Origin: Cryobacterium arcticum
GTDB lineage: Bacteria; Actinomycetota; Actinomycetes; Actinomycetales; Microbacteriaceae
DNA: 64,000 bases
Direction: 5' to 3'
Assembly (NCBI RefSeq): GCF_003185895.1
Contig: NZ_QHLY01000012.1
Location: 868,001-932,000 of the forward strand
Part shown: one piece after another, positions 21,154 to 29,149 of the stretch
How the letters are laid out: every line of letters starts with the position of its first letter
Position numbering within the stretch: position 1 is the first letter of the stretch
The notes under the pieces: model-generated
What the model saw: the letters and a program-made list of their open reading frames with translations, nothing else
What the model was told of the DNA's origin: nothing
Database searches by the model: none
Translations under genes and position numbers: made by a program

Positions 21154-21948
21154 TCAGGGTTGCGTGCGGGTGTTGTCCTCGGCAGTGGGAGTGTCGCGGG
21201 ACCCGGCCGGATCGGTGGCGGCGTAGACCGAGCGCACCATCAGCCAGGAGATCACGAGCAGTGGTGCGAAGAGCGGAATGCCCATGAGCAGCTTGGTCGC
21301 GCCGAGCCACTCCACGTTGCCGGAGTAGTACAGGGGAAGCTGCACGGCCAGGCGGAGAGCGAACAATCCAGCCCAGAGGAAGGTGAGGATGCTGAGCACC
21401 CGTCGTTTGGATGGGTTCGCCCGCCAGGCGAGCTGCTCGCCCTTGAGGAAACCGACCGCGACGCCGATCAGCGGCCAGCCGACCAGAGCGGAGACCAGCA
21501 GCACGGTGCCGTAGATGGCGTTGGTCCAGAAACCCGGCAGGTAGAAGTCCTCCGCCCGGCCGGTGAGCAGGGCCAGAACGGCGCTGATGGCGATGCCGAC
21601 GAGGCCGCCGACGGCTTGGGTGACGGTCTGCTTGAGCGCGAGCCGCAGCACGAAGAACACCACCCCGATGAGCACCGGTGCGATGAGCGCAGGAATGAGG
21701 TCGAGGGTCAGGCTGTACGTGACCAGGAACACCAGGCCGGGCAGCACGGCTTCGACGATTCCCCTGATGCCGCCCATCGCGGCGAGCAGGGCATGGCCGC
21801 TGATGGGTTCGCCGTCGGCGGCCGCACTGAAGCCGGCCCGTCGTGCTGCGGCGGCCATGCTGTCGCCGAGGGCGCCGGCGGCCGGGGTCTCCGGTCCGGC
21901 GTCGTCGCCCGGGGTCCGTCGGGTGGGCTCAGACTGGGAATCCGTCAT
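21154..21948 (-). CDS. DUF3159 membrane protein
   Basis: 264 aa. A hydrophilic 45-residue N terminus precedes about six hydrophobic segments from around residue 60 onwards (for example GLVFLVTYSLTLDLIPALIA and AIYGTVLLVSALVGWPLIG). It matches the actinobacterial DUF3159 family, whose members are intracellular septation protein A-like membrane proteins of unknown function. The gene is third after dut and DUF3710, 53 bases downstream. The start has only a weak AAAGAA-type site. Confidence 0.82.
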   Translation of the reverse strand: MTDSQSEPTRRTPGDDAGPETPAAGALGDSMAAAARRAGFSAAADGEPISGHALLAAMGGIRGIVEAVLPGLVFLVTYSLTLDLIPALIAPVLIGVVFFVLRLALKQTVTQAVGGLVGIAISAVLALLTGRAEDFYLPGFWTNAIYGTVLLVSALVGWPLIGVAVGFLKGEQLAWRANPSKRRVLSILTFLWAGLFALRLAVQLPLYYSGNVEWLGATKLLMGIPLFAPLLVISWLMVRSVYAATDPAGSRDTPTAEDNTRTQP

Positions 21949-22001
21949 CAGGGTTCTTTCGGTGAGGCAGGGCGGGACGACCCCGGCGGGTGTGGCGGAG
22001 G

Positions 22002-22682
22002 TTAGGCGCCGGTGGGTTCTGCGCTGCCGGCCGGTGCGGCGGGCATCCGCAGGGGAATGAGGTCGCGAGGGGGCATCGGTGCAGAGCCGCGCACCACCAC
22101 GATGCTGCGGAACAGGTCTTCGATCTGCGCTGCGGCCTCGGGCTTGATGGCGCCCTCGCCGGCGATGACCCCGCGCAGGAACCAGCGCGGGCCGTCGACG
22201 CCGATGAACCGGGCCAGACGGGTCGATCCGGCACCGGTCTGGCCGGCTGCCACGGGGATCTCGGCGACGAGCTCCGGACCGAACGGACCTTCGCGCGGGG
22301 TGGTCGAGCCGCCCTGCTTGGCGATCTGGTCGGCGATCTGGGTGCGGATCTCGTGCCACAGTCCACTCGAACGGGGCGCGGCGAAGGCCTGCACCTGCAG
22401 GGTGGAACCGGCGTAGTCCAGGCCGATGGCGACGACCCGCTTGCTGCCCTCTTCGATTTCGAGTCGGAGGTGCAGTCCTTCGCGGGGAAGGATCTTGACG
22501 CCGCCGAGGTCGACGTAGGGGCGCACGGGGTTGGCTTCTGATTCGTCGAGGGGGCCGTCGACATCACGGTCGGCCGGAGCGGACTTGGCGCTCATGTCGG
22601 GGAAGAGCTGTTCGGCTTCGGCGAGTTCGGCGCCGTCCGTTTCGGTGCTCGAGCGCGTGTCTGGGTTCACGTTGTCACTCAC
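22002..22682 (-). CDS. DUF3710 protein
   Basis: 226 aa. An acidic N terminus (about 50 residues) precedes the conserved domain beginning YVDLGGVKILPREGLHLRLE and containing FIGVDGPRWFLRGVIAG. It belongs to the actinobacterial DUF3710 family of unknown function. GTG start overlapping the dut stop (GTGA), so it is translationally coupled to dut. Confidence 0.87.
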   Translation of the reverse strand: MSDNVNPDTRSSTETDGAELAEAEQLFPDMSAKSAPADRDVDGPLDESEANPVRPYVDLGGVKILPREGLHLRLEIEEGSKRVVAIGLDYAGSTLQVQAFAAPRSSGLWHEIRTQIADQIAKQGGSTTPREGPFGPELVAEIPVAAGQTGAGSTRLARFIGVDGPRWFLRGVIAGEGAIKPEAAAQIEDLFRSIVVVRGSAPMPPRDLIPLRMPAAPAGSAEPTGA

Positions 22683-23203
22683 AGGGTTTCTCCGCTCTGG
22701 GGATCCGCCGGGTGCGGAGCCGCAATGGTAGGTGGGGTCGAATCGGCCGCTGCCTCAACCGTGGCACGGGCTGCGACGCCCGTCGAGCCGAAGCCGCCTT
22801 CTCCTCGGTGGCTACCGGGCAGGCGTTCGACGGGAACGAACACGGCGCGGGACACCGGAACGACGATCAGCTGGGCGATCCGGTCGCCGACCTCGATCGC
22901 GAAGGGTGCGGTGGCGTCGGTGTTGAGCAGGCAGACCTTGATCTCGCCGCGGTAGCCCGCGTCGACGGTGCCCGGCGAGTTCACCACGGTGATGCCGTGC
23001 TTGGCGGCGAGCCCACTGCGGGGAACGACGAAGGCCGCGTATCCATCCGGCAACGCTATCGACACTCCCGTGCCGATCAGGGCGCGTTCGCCCGGGGCCA
23101 GGATGCGCGCTTCAGCGGCGTGCAGATCGGCACCGGCGTCACCCGGATGGGCGTATGTCGGGAGAACGGACGCTGTAATCAGGACTTCGACGCTTTCAAC
23201 CAC
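22679..23203 (-). CDS. dut: dUTP diphosphatase
   Basis: 174 aa. The trimeric dUTPase motifs are present: DAGADLHA, PRSGLAAKHG, the uracil pocket NSPGTVDAGYRGEI with its Asp, DRIAQLI, and the flexible RGEGGFGSTG motif 5. A tail of about 30 residues follows motif 5 and is not part of the usual enzyme. It hydrolyses dUTP to dUMP and diphosphate. GTG start; TACCCT ends 6 bases upstream, so the operon mRNA is probably leaderless. Confidence 0.95.
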   Translation of the reverse strand: MVESVEVLITASVLPTYAHPGDAGADLHAAEARILAPGERALIGTGVSIALPDGYAAFVVPRSGLAAKHGITVVNSPGTVDAGYRGEIKVCLLNTDATAPFAIEVGDRIAQLIVVPVSRAVFVPVERLPGSHRGEGGFGSTGVAARATVEAAADSTPPTIAAPHPADPQSGETL

Positions 23204-23209
23204 GTGTCG

Positions 23210-23215
23210 AGGGTA
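23210..23215 (-). promoter_or_regulatory. -10 hexamer TACCCT, leaderless start of dut
   Basis: TACCCT is followed by 6 bases and the GTG at 23203. The promoter overlaps the divergent DUF3093 upstream region (23204-23241), leaving only 38 bases between the two starts. Confidence 0.5.
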
Positions 23216-23241
23216 GTGCAGTTATCTGGTCGAATAGACCC

Positions 23242-23697
23242 ATGCCCGATTATCGCGAAAAACTCTGGCCATCCCCGTGGCTCTTCCTTATCGTCGCCCT
23301 CGTCATCCCGGCGAGCATCCTGATCTTTGCCCCGATCAACATGCTCGTCGGCGTGCTCACCGCGGCCGGCCTGTACCTGGGCAGCGTGCTCCTGCTGCTG
23401 CTGGCCTCGCCCACGGTGCAGGTCTCAGGCGGGGTGCTCATCGCCGGCCACGCGCGCATCGAGACCCGGCTGCTCGGCGAGGCTGTCGACTACGAGGGAG
23501 CAGAGGCCACGGCGGAGCGCGGTACCCGGCTGGATGCTCGGGCCTGGCTGTTGATCCGCGGCTGGATCACACCGGTGGTGCGGATTCCGCTCGAGGACCC
23601 CACCGACCCGGCACCGTACTGGCTGGTCTCCAGTCGCCGCCCACAGAAAATGGCCGCCGCGATCAATGGATCACGACGGCCAGCATCAAGTAACTAA
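23242..23697 (+). CDS. DUF3093 membrane protein
   Basis: 151 aa. Two hydrophobic segments at about residues 12-30 and 33-55 are followed by a soluble domain of about 95 residues containing RAWLLIRGWI and VRIPLEDPTDPAPYWLVSSR, typical of DUF3093. Function unknown; conserved next to dut in actinobacteria. It is divergent from dut and converges on the DUF4193 gene with a 7-base gap. Confidence 0.85.
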   Translation: MPDYREKLWPSPWLFLIVALVIPASILIFAPINMLVGVLTAAGLYLGSVLLLLLASPTVQVSGGVLIAGHARIETRLLGEAVDYEGAEATAERGTRLDARAWLLIRGWITPVVRIPLEDPTDPAPYWLVSSRRPQKMAAAINGSRRPASSN

Positions 23698-23704
23698 GCG
23701 CGCT

Positions 23705-23998
23705 TTAGGCGTCGCACTCCAGGCAGACCGGGCCGAGCTTGGTCTCGTGCGACATCTGCGAACGGTGCTTCACGAGGAAGCACTCCACGCAGGTGAACTC
23801 GTCGGCCTGCGGGGGCAGAACGACGACGTCGAGGTCGAGGTCGGACAGATCGGCGCCCGGGAGGTCGAAACCACCGGGGTTGTCGGAGTCGTCAACATCA
23901 ACGACACCAGACATTTTGTCGGGTACACGCTCCTTGAGGGCCTCGATCGACTCTGAGTCGTCTTCGGTCTTTCGCGGTGCGTCGTAGTCGGTTGCCAT
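23705..23998 (-). CDS. DUF4193 zinc-ribbon-like protein
   Basis: 97 aa. The N-terminal half is acidic (DDSESIEALKE, DLSDLDLD) and the C terminus has four cysteines at 70, 73, 92 and 95 in two CxxC pairs, which should bind one zinc. This matches the actinobacterial DUF4193 family; function is unknown. The ATG at 23998 is preferred (GGATGG just upstream); an in-frame ATG five codons earlier is possible. Confidence 0.85.
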   Translation of the reverse strand: MATDYDAPRKTEDDSESIEALKERVPDKMSGVVDVDDSDNPGGFDLPGADLSDLDLDVVVLPPQADEFTCVECFLVKHRSQMSHETKLGPVCLECDA

Positions 23999-24079
23999 GC
24001 CCATCCATTTCATTTACGCCGATTAACGAAATCGGCGGCCATAGTTTGCAACAATCCGTGCGGAATAGCAAACCCTTCA

Positions 24080-24096
24080 CCAACCTTTCAGGTTGG
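24080..24096. promoter_or_regulatory. short hairpin in the DUF4193-sepH divergent gap
   Basis: CCAACC and GGTTGG flank a 5-base loop. It lies between the DUF4193 and sepH starts and may be part of the sepH leader or an operator. Nothing else is recognisable in 23999-24197. Confidence 0.3.
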
Positions 24097-24197
24097 CTCT
24101 GTGGTCAACTTGCGGCACGCCCGGTGTATTCCCCGAATATGGCGGGTTCACATGGCATGGTTGGCCAATCAGTAGTGATCGCGAGAGGGCTTTCGCC

Positions 24198-25328
24198 ATG
24201 CAGGATTTGAAAGTTATCGGAGTCGAGAACGGCGCGCTGCTTGCAGCGTCTGAGGAGGGTGATCGTTTTCGGATCCCCATCGACGCAGTTCTCCAGTCCC
24301 GGCTTCGCCAAACCCAAACGGATTCGTCTGTTCGGGCCAAGCTCTCCCCCCGGGAGGTGCAGGCGCACATCCGTGCCGGCATGTCGGCGGAGGACGTCGC
24401 CGCGGTGACCGGGGCGTCGTTGGACTTCGTGCGCCGGTTCGAGGGTCCCGTCGTCGCCGAGCGCGAGTACATCGTCTCCTCGGCGTTGAGCGTGCCCGTG
24501 CACACGGCGATCGATCCGGACCCGGCCGACGAGCCGGCCAACTTCGGCGGTGTCATCCGGGAACGACTGGCGTCGCTCGGAGCCACGAACGAACGCTGGG
24601 CGAGCTGGAAGGAACCCGGCGCCGGCTGGATCGTCAAACTGGCCTTCACGGCCGACGACATCGACCACGACGCCCGCTGGGGTTTCGAACCCAAGAAGAA
24701 CTCGCTCTCGCCCATCGGCAGTGAGGCCATCGCGCTGTCGCAACAGGGTGAGCTCAAGGGCGCCCTGATCCCCCGCCTGCGCGCGGTGGGTGCCGAGACC
24801 AGCCTCGCCGACGTCAGTCGTTTCGACAGCGGCGCGTTCACCTTCAAGGAATCGCTCCCCGACGACATCCTCAACGACACCGCTCCCCTGCACGACCCGG
24901 TGCCGTATGCGCGCCCGGCCGGCACGACCGAAGCCGTCTCGAAGGCCGCGATCAAGCGCGCAGACGAACCGGCCCAGAGCCTGAGCGAAACCGCCGACCT
25001 GCTCGAGTCACTGCGCCGTCGGCGTGGCGAGCGGGAGGCCGCCGCCGGAGAGACCGGTGCCGCCGCTCAGGCATCGGACGCCGCAGCCGACGCACCGAGG
25101 CACGAACGTGCTTCGGCCGAGACCGGCATCCGGCTGGTTTCCGACACCCCGACGCCCGCCGCAGCCGACCCGGCACCCGAACGCCCGGATGCCGCCCGGA
25201 ATGTCTGGGCCAGCCAGGCCGCGACCGGCCAGCCGCGCACCGGGCAAACCGGCCGCCGCGGCCGCGCGTCGATGCCCAGTTGGGACGAGATCGTCTTCGG
25301 CGCCCGCACCGACGACGACCTGGCCTGA
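24198..25328 (+). CDS. sepH: septation protein SepH
   Basis: 376 aa. The N-terminal DUF3071 domain (MQDLKVIGVENGALL to about residue 170) includes the helix-turn-helix-like AGMSAEDVAAVTGASLDFVRRFEGP. The C-terminal half is Ala/Pro-rich and disordered, ending in a conserved WDEIVFGAR motif. In Streptomyces and Mycobacterium SepH binds FtsZ and promotes Z-ring assembly. GAGAGGG lies 8 to 9 bases before the ATG. Located in its usual cluster with DUF4193, DUF3093 and dut. Confidence 0.92.
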   Translation: MQDLKVIGVENGALLAASEEGDRFRIPIDAVLQSRLRQTQTDSSVRAKLSPREVQAHIRAGMSAEDVAAVTGASLDFVRRFEGPVVAEREYIVSSALSVPVHTAIDPDPADEPANFGGVIRERLASLGATNERWASWKEPGAGWIVKLAFTADDIDHDARWGFEPKKNSLSPIGSEAIALSQQGELKGALIPRLRAVGAETSLADVSRFDSGAFTFKESLPDDILNDTAPLHDPVPYARPAGTTEAVSKAAIKRADEPAQSLSETADLLESLRRRRGEREAAAGETGAAAQASDAAADAPRHERASAETGIRLVSDTPTPAAADPAPERPDAARNVWASQAATGQPRTGQTGRRGRASMPSWDEIVFGARTDDDLA

Positions 25329-25376
25329 TCCCTCCCCCCGCTGGTGTTTATGCTGATCGGCTGACACTCTGGGGGC

Positions 25377-26531
25377 GTGACCCACGCCTCCCGCTCCGAT
25401 ATCACCCGACGTCGCCTGGCCAGCCAGGCGCTGACCGGGTCGATCGGTCAGAGCTCGATCGGCGTCGATCCCGCGGACGGTCCCGCGCTGGTCGTCGACC
25501 GGATGTTGGCCCTGCAGGCGCAGGACCTGCGCTGGGCCAAGTGGGCCGCCGCCGTGCGCGCACCGGGCAGCACCTCAGCCGATGTCGACCGCCTGATCGA
25601 CTCCGGGCGTATCGTCCGTTCCTGGCCGATGCGCGGAACCCTGCATTTCGTTCCCGGTCCGGATCTCGGCTGGATGCTCGCACTCAGCACACCGCGGTTG
25701 TGGACGGGCTCCGCCACCCGCCGAAGAGACCTGGGCCTGGACGACGCGACCATCGAACAGGCGCGGGCCGTGGCCGTCGAGGCTCTCACCGGCGGCCGCG
25801 AACTGAGCCGGTTGGAATTCCAGGCCCTGCTCGAGCGGAACGGCATCGACGCCGGCGGCCAGCGCGGCTACCACCTGATCTGGCACCTCGCCCAGTCCGG
25901 CACGCTGTGCTGGGGTCGGCAGCTCGATTCGCAGCAGATGCTCGTGCTCCTGGACGAGTGGGTGCCGCGGATGCGGCGGCTCGAACGCGATGAATCCCTT
26001 GGCGAGCACCTGCTGCGGTACCTGACCGGGCACGGCCCCGCCACCCTGAGCGACTTCACCTGGTGGTCGCAGCTCACCGTCGCCGAGGCCAAGATCGCGC
26101 AGGCCGTCGCCGCGCCGCAGCTGGTCGAGCTCGAAGTCGACGGCACCGGGTATCTGCTGCCCGCAGCCGAAGATGCCCCGCTCCCCCGGGCGGTCCGCGG
26201 GCGAGGGCCGGCCGCCGTGGTGGCACTCGCCGGCTTCGACGAGTACCTGCTCGGCTACCGCGACCGCAGCTTCGCCCTGGATCCCGGCAGCTTCGAGCGG
26301 GTGGTGCCGGGTAAGAACGGCATCTTCCTGCCGATCCTGGTCAAGGGCGGCCGCGTGGTCGGCACCTGGCGGCGGGAGTGGAAGCCGCGGCTGATCACCG
26401 TACGGCCGGAACCCTTCGACGAACTGCCTGCCGCCGACGTGCGGGCCGCCGAGCGGGCGCTGCACGAATACGGCGACTTCCTCGGCCGCCCCGTGCACGT
26501 TCTCCCGGCAGCAGCGCCGGCCGCCGGCTGA
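25377..26531 (+). CDS. winged-helix DNA-binding domain protein (HTH_42, AlkX/AlkZ-like)
   Basis: 384 aa. It matches the HTH_42 (DUF1006) family through LALQAQDLRWAKWAAAVR near the N terminus, VRSWPMRGTLHFV, and the later FDEYLLGYRDRS segment. Members of this fold include the AlkZ interstrand-crosslink DNA glycosylase; most actinobacterial ones are uncharacterised. The Gln-x-Gln motif typical of AlkZ (here LQAQD at about residue 48) is present, so a DNA glycosylase role is plausible but unproven. GTG start with CACTCT 6 bases upstream, possibly leaderless. Confidence 0.75.
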   Translation: MTHASRSDITRRRLASQALTGSIGQSSIGVDPADGPALVVDRMLALQAQDLRWAKWAAAVRAPGSTSADVDRLIDSGRIVRSWPMRGTLHFVPGPDLGWMLALSTPRLWTGSATRRRDLGLDDATIEQARAVAVEALTGGRELSRLEFQALLERNGIDAGGQRGYHLIWHLAQSGTLCWGRQLDSQQMLVLLDEWVPRMRRLERDESLGEHLLRYLTGHGPATLSDFTWWSQLTVAEAKIAQAVAAPQLVELEVDGTGYLLPAAEDAPLPRAVRGRGPAAVVALAGFDEYLLGYRDRSFALDPGSFERVVPGKNGIFLPILVKGGRVVGTWRREWKPRLITVRPEPFDELPAADVRAAERALHEYGDFLGRPVHVLPAAAPAAG

Positions 26532-26570
26532 CCCGCCTGGGCAGAGCCTTTCGACCCCTCAGCGGGCTTG

Positions 26571-26576
26571 TACCCT
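26571..26576 (+). promoter_or_regulatory. -10 hexamer TACCCT at the FUSC gene
   Basis: TACCCT touches the ATG at 26577 and lies 6 bases before an in-frame GTG at 26583. If it is the -10, the transcript starts at the GTG and translation begins there, leaderless. Confidence 0.4.
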
Positions 26577-27614
26577 ATGACAGTGCGAATAACGGCCAAC
26601 CTGCGAGTGTCCAGACGGATCCCGCTTTTGCAGACCCTCAAAACGTCGGTGGCCGTGGCTTTGGCCTGGATCATTTCACTCTGGTTGCTGCCGGGGGAAC
26701 TGCCCATCTTCGCGGCGATGGCGGCCATCTTCGTGGTGCAGCCCAGTGTCAACCAGTCCCTCGGGCGCGCGCTCGAGCGCAGCCTCGGCGTGGTCGGCGG
26801 AGTGCTCGTGGCTCTCGCGATCGGGCTCGTCTTCGGCCAATCCAGCTGGATCGTGCTCTCGGCGATCGTGCTGTGCATCCTGTTGGCCTGGGCGTTGAAG
26901 CTCTCGCCGGGGTCGGCGAACCAGCTGCCGATCAGCGCGATGCTCGTGTTGACCCTCGGCGCCGCCACACCCACCTACGCCAGGGACCGCATCATCGAGA
27001 CCATTCTCGGCGCAGCGATCGCCGTGGTCGTGAACGCCTGGATCGTTCCGCCGGTGCTGCTCACCCCGGCCCACGACGCCGTCACCCGACTCACGCTCGA
27101 GATCGCCGCGACCTTCGACCGGGTGGCCACAGCGCTGCTCAGCCCGCAGAAGTACGCCGACCTGGAAACACTGATGATCCAGGCCCGCCTGCTTCGGCCC
27201 ATGCTCGCGAAGGCGGAGAAGGCCATCAGCCAGGCGGAGGAGAGCCTCACGCTCAACCCCCGGCAGGCGAAGCACCGCGAGGTGCTGGATGCTGACACCG
27301 ACCTCTACAGGCGCCTCGTGCCGCTCGTGACCCGTGCCCTGGGCATGACGAGAGCACTGCGGGACCACTACGACGACTCGCTCCACCTCGAACCCACGGT
27401 GCAGGCGTACGCGATCGAACTCGAACGCGCGGCGCACGACCTCCGGCTCCTGACCATTGCTCCGGCGGCGGCCGCGGCGGACAATCCGGTGGTGGAACCA
27501 CCGGCGCTGACCGCACCGCTGATAATCATGACGCCGCACCCTCAGCACTGGATCCTGATCGGCGCGCTGATGGAGGACCTGCGCCGCGTGCGCGAGGAAA
27601 TCACCGGCGAGTAG
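26577..27614 (+). CDS. FUSC/aromatic acid exporter family membrane protein
   Basis: 345 aa from ATG 26577; 343 from GTG 26583, which fits the promoter position better. Five to six hydrophobic segments fill residues 15-165 (SVAVALAWIISLWLLPGELPIFA, VGGVLVALAIGLVFG and others), followed by a soluble helical domain of about 180 residues. This is the half-size FUSC layout related to aromatic carboxylate efflux proteins. Substrate unknown. The TMEM175-like gene follows after 9 bases but has its own -10. Confidence 0.8.
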   Translation: MTVRITANLRVSRRIPLLQTLKTSVAVALAWIISLWLLPGELPIFAAMAAIFVVQPSVNQSLGRALERSLGVVGGVLVALAIGLVFGQSSWIVLSAIVLCILLAWALKLSPGSANQLPISAMLVLTLGAATPTYARDRIIETILGAAIAVVVNAWIVPPVLLTPAHDAVTRLTLEIAATFDRVATALLSPQKYADLETLMIQARLLRPMLAKAEKAISQAEESLTLNPRQAKHREVLDADTDLYRRLVPLVTRALGMTRALRDHYDDSLHLEPTVQAYAIELERAAHDLRLLTIAPAAAAADNPVVEPPALTAPLIIMTPHPQHWILIGALMEDLRRVREEITGE

Positions 27615-27617
27615 GCT
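27612..27617 (+). promoter_or_regulatory. -10 hexamer TAGGCT, leaderless start of the TMEM175-like gene
   Basis: TAGGCT overlaps the stop codon of the FUSC gene (GAG-TAG) and ends 6 bases before the ATG at 27624. Confidence 0.45.
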
Positions 27618-27623
27618 TCCGGC

Positions 27624-28355
27624 ATGCCGAGCAGCCCGGACGCCGAGAAGCCAGAGCCAGAGGGCGCGCACGGCCCCGCAACGCCACCGGCCGCGGGCCC
27701 GGCAGGAGCGGCCGCCGACCGGCGCACCGTGCTCTCCACCAGGCGCCTGGAGTCGTACACCGACGGTGTCTTCGCCATCGCAGCAACCCTGCTGGTGCTC
27801 AACCTCTCCATCGACGGTTTTGGCACGGTGCGCACCGATGCCGGTTTCGTGCACCAGGTCTTCGCGGTGGCCCCCAGCATCCTCAACGTGGTGATCAGCT
27901 TCCTGCTGCTCAGCGTTCTCTGGCTCATCCATGTGCGCCAGTTCGAATTCATCCCCAGGGTCGACACTACGATCGTCTGGCTGAACAACTTCCGGCTGCT
28001 CGGGGTGGTGCTCGTGCCGTTCACCACCAGCCTCAACGACGAGTTCAGCCGTTTTCTGCTCGGGCGCACGCTGCTGCCGCTGAACTTCGTGCTCATTCTG
28101 TTCTTCAGTACCTGGCAGTGGTTCCACGCGAGTTCACCGCGCCGGCAATTGGTGCAGGGCGCGTCGGCGGAGGCCGTGCACAACGGCAGGGTGAACTCGG
28201 TCAGCGCACTCGCCCAGGCCGTGTGCGTGGTGCCGCTGGCCACGCTGATCGGCTCCGCCGCCTTCTTCCTGTTCGCTCTCGACCCGCTCATCAATCGGGT
28301 GTTGCGGCGCACGGGGGTGGTGAGACCCACACCCGACGGCGTGGTCGTCGACTGA
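27624..28355 (+). CDS. TMEM175/DUF1211-type potassium channel subunit
   Basis: 243 aa. After a disordered Pro/Ala-rich leader, helix 1 carries RRLESYTDGVFAIAATLLVLNL, the FSDGVFAIA-type signature of DUF1211/TMEM175 in which conserved hydrophobics line the pore. Five to six transmembrane segments follow. Bacterial members are single-repeat, tetrameric K+ channels. Here Ser/Phe of the usual FSDGV is YTDGV, a mild variation. It converges on yceI. Confidence 0.85.
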   Translation: MPSSPDAEKPEPEGAHGPATPPAAGPAGAAADRRTVLSTRRLESYTDGVFAIAATLLVLNLSIDGFGTVRTDAGFVHQVFAVAPSILNVVISFLLLSVLWLIHVRQFEFIPRVDTTIVWLNNFRLLGVVLVPFTTSLNDEFSRFLLGRTLLPLNFVLILFFSTWQWFHASSPRRQLVQGASAEAVHNGRVNSVSALAQAVCVVPLATLIGSAAFFLFALDPLINRVLRRTGVVRPTPDGVVVD

Positions 28356-28382
28356 GCCGCGCGCTCAGAGTGGGTTGACACC

Positions 28383-28416
28383 AAAAACGGGGACCCCACT
28401 CGGTGGGATCCCCGTT
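28383..28416 (-). terminator. intrinsic terminator of yceI
   Basis: A 14-bp stem (AACGGGGATCCCAC on the minus strand, one mismatch) closes on 3 bases and is followed on the minus strand by a run of T. It also lies 28 bases after the stop of the convergent TMEM175-like gene. Confidence 0.85.
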
Positions 28417-28442
28417 CGGTCAGGCTGTCGCCGACTGAAGAT

Positions 28443-29003
28443 TTAGGCCTGGAGGGCGCCCTGCAGGTCGAGGGTGATGGTCACCTTGTCGCCGAGGAGC
28501 ACGCCGCCGGTCTCGAGGGCCGCGTTGTAGGTGAGGCCGAAGTCCTCGCGGTTGATCTCGGCCTTGGCGGTGGCGCCGAACTTGTAGTTGCCGTAGGGGT
28601 CTCCGCCGAAGCCACCGAACTCGAAGTCGAAGGTGACGGGCTTGGTAACGCCCTTGATGGTGAGGTTGCCGTCGACGAGGTAGTCGCCCTTGTTGACGCG
28701 CACGCCGGTCGACACGAAGTCGATGGTCGGGTAGGTCTCGGCGTCGAAGAAGTCGCCGGTGCGCAGGTGGCCGTCGCGGTTGGGCTCGTTGGTGTTGATC
28801 GACGCGACCTGAGCGGACGCGGTGACGCTGGCTTCGAGGGGGTTCTCGGTGGTGACGAACGTGGCGTCGAACTTCTCGAACGAGCCCTTGACCTTGCTGA
28901 TCATGATGTGGCGGATGCTGAAGCTGACCGCGCTGTGGGTGGGGTCGATGGTCCAGGTTCCCGCTTTGTAGCCGGGGATGCTCGTGGTGTCGATGTCGCT
29001 CAT
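28443..29003 (-). CDS. YceI-family lipid-binding protein
   Basis: 186 aa beta-barrel lipocalin-like YceI protein: TWTIDPTHSAVSFSIRH near the N terminus and GNLTIKGVTKPVTFDFEF in the middle are characteristic. No signal peptide is visible, so it should be cytoplasmic, unlike E. coli YceI. Family members bind polyisoprenoids or fatty amides. GAGGAG lies 5 bases before the ATG at 29003. A perfect 14-bp palindrome upstream suggests a MarR-type repressor. Monocistronic with its own terminator. Confidence 0.92.
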   Translation of the reverse strand: MSDIDTTSIPGYKAGTWTIDPTHSAVSFSIRHIMISKVKGSFEKFDATFVTTENPLEASVTASAQVASINTNEPNRDGHLRTGDFFDAETYPTIDFVSTGVRVNKGDYLVDGNLTIKGVTKPVTFDFEFGGFGGDPYGNYKFGATAKAEINREDFGLTYNAALETGGVLLGDKVTITLDLQGALQA

Positions 29004-29050
29004 GGTGCTCCTCAAGTACGTGGGGCAAGTGGATTCGTCGCCCTCAGGTA

Positions 29051-29064
29051 TATGCAATTGCATA
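29051..29064. promoter_or_regulatory. 14-bp palindromic operator upstream of yceI
   Basis: TATGCAATTGCATA is its own reverse complement and is flanked by direct repeats CCTCAGGT at 29042 and 29068. It lies 48 bases upstream of the yceI ATG and 86 bases before the divergent oxygenase gene. Half-sites of this kind suit MarR-family repressors. Confidence 0.6.
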
Positions 29065-29149
29065 CGACCTCAGGTTATTCCATGGATCCCGAAGAAAAAT
29101 GTGAACGCCTGATTAACGCCGTAGGCTCGCCCTGTCGAAGGGAACGATC

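Noticed and set aside
26676-28127. 483-codon open frame spanning two genes on the minus strand
   Set aside because: Crosses the FUSC and TMEM175-like genes, both of which have clear membrane topology and signatures.
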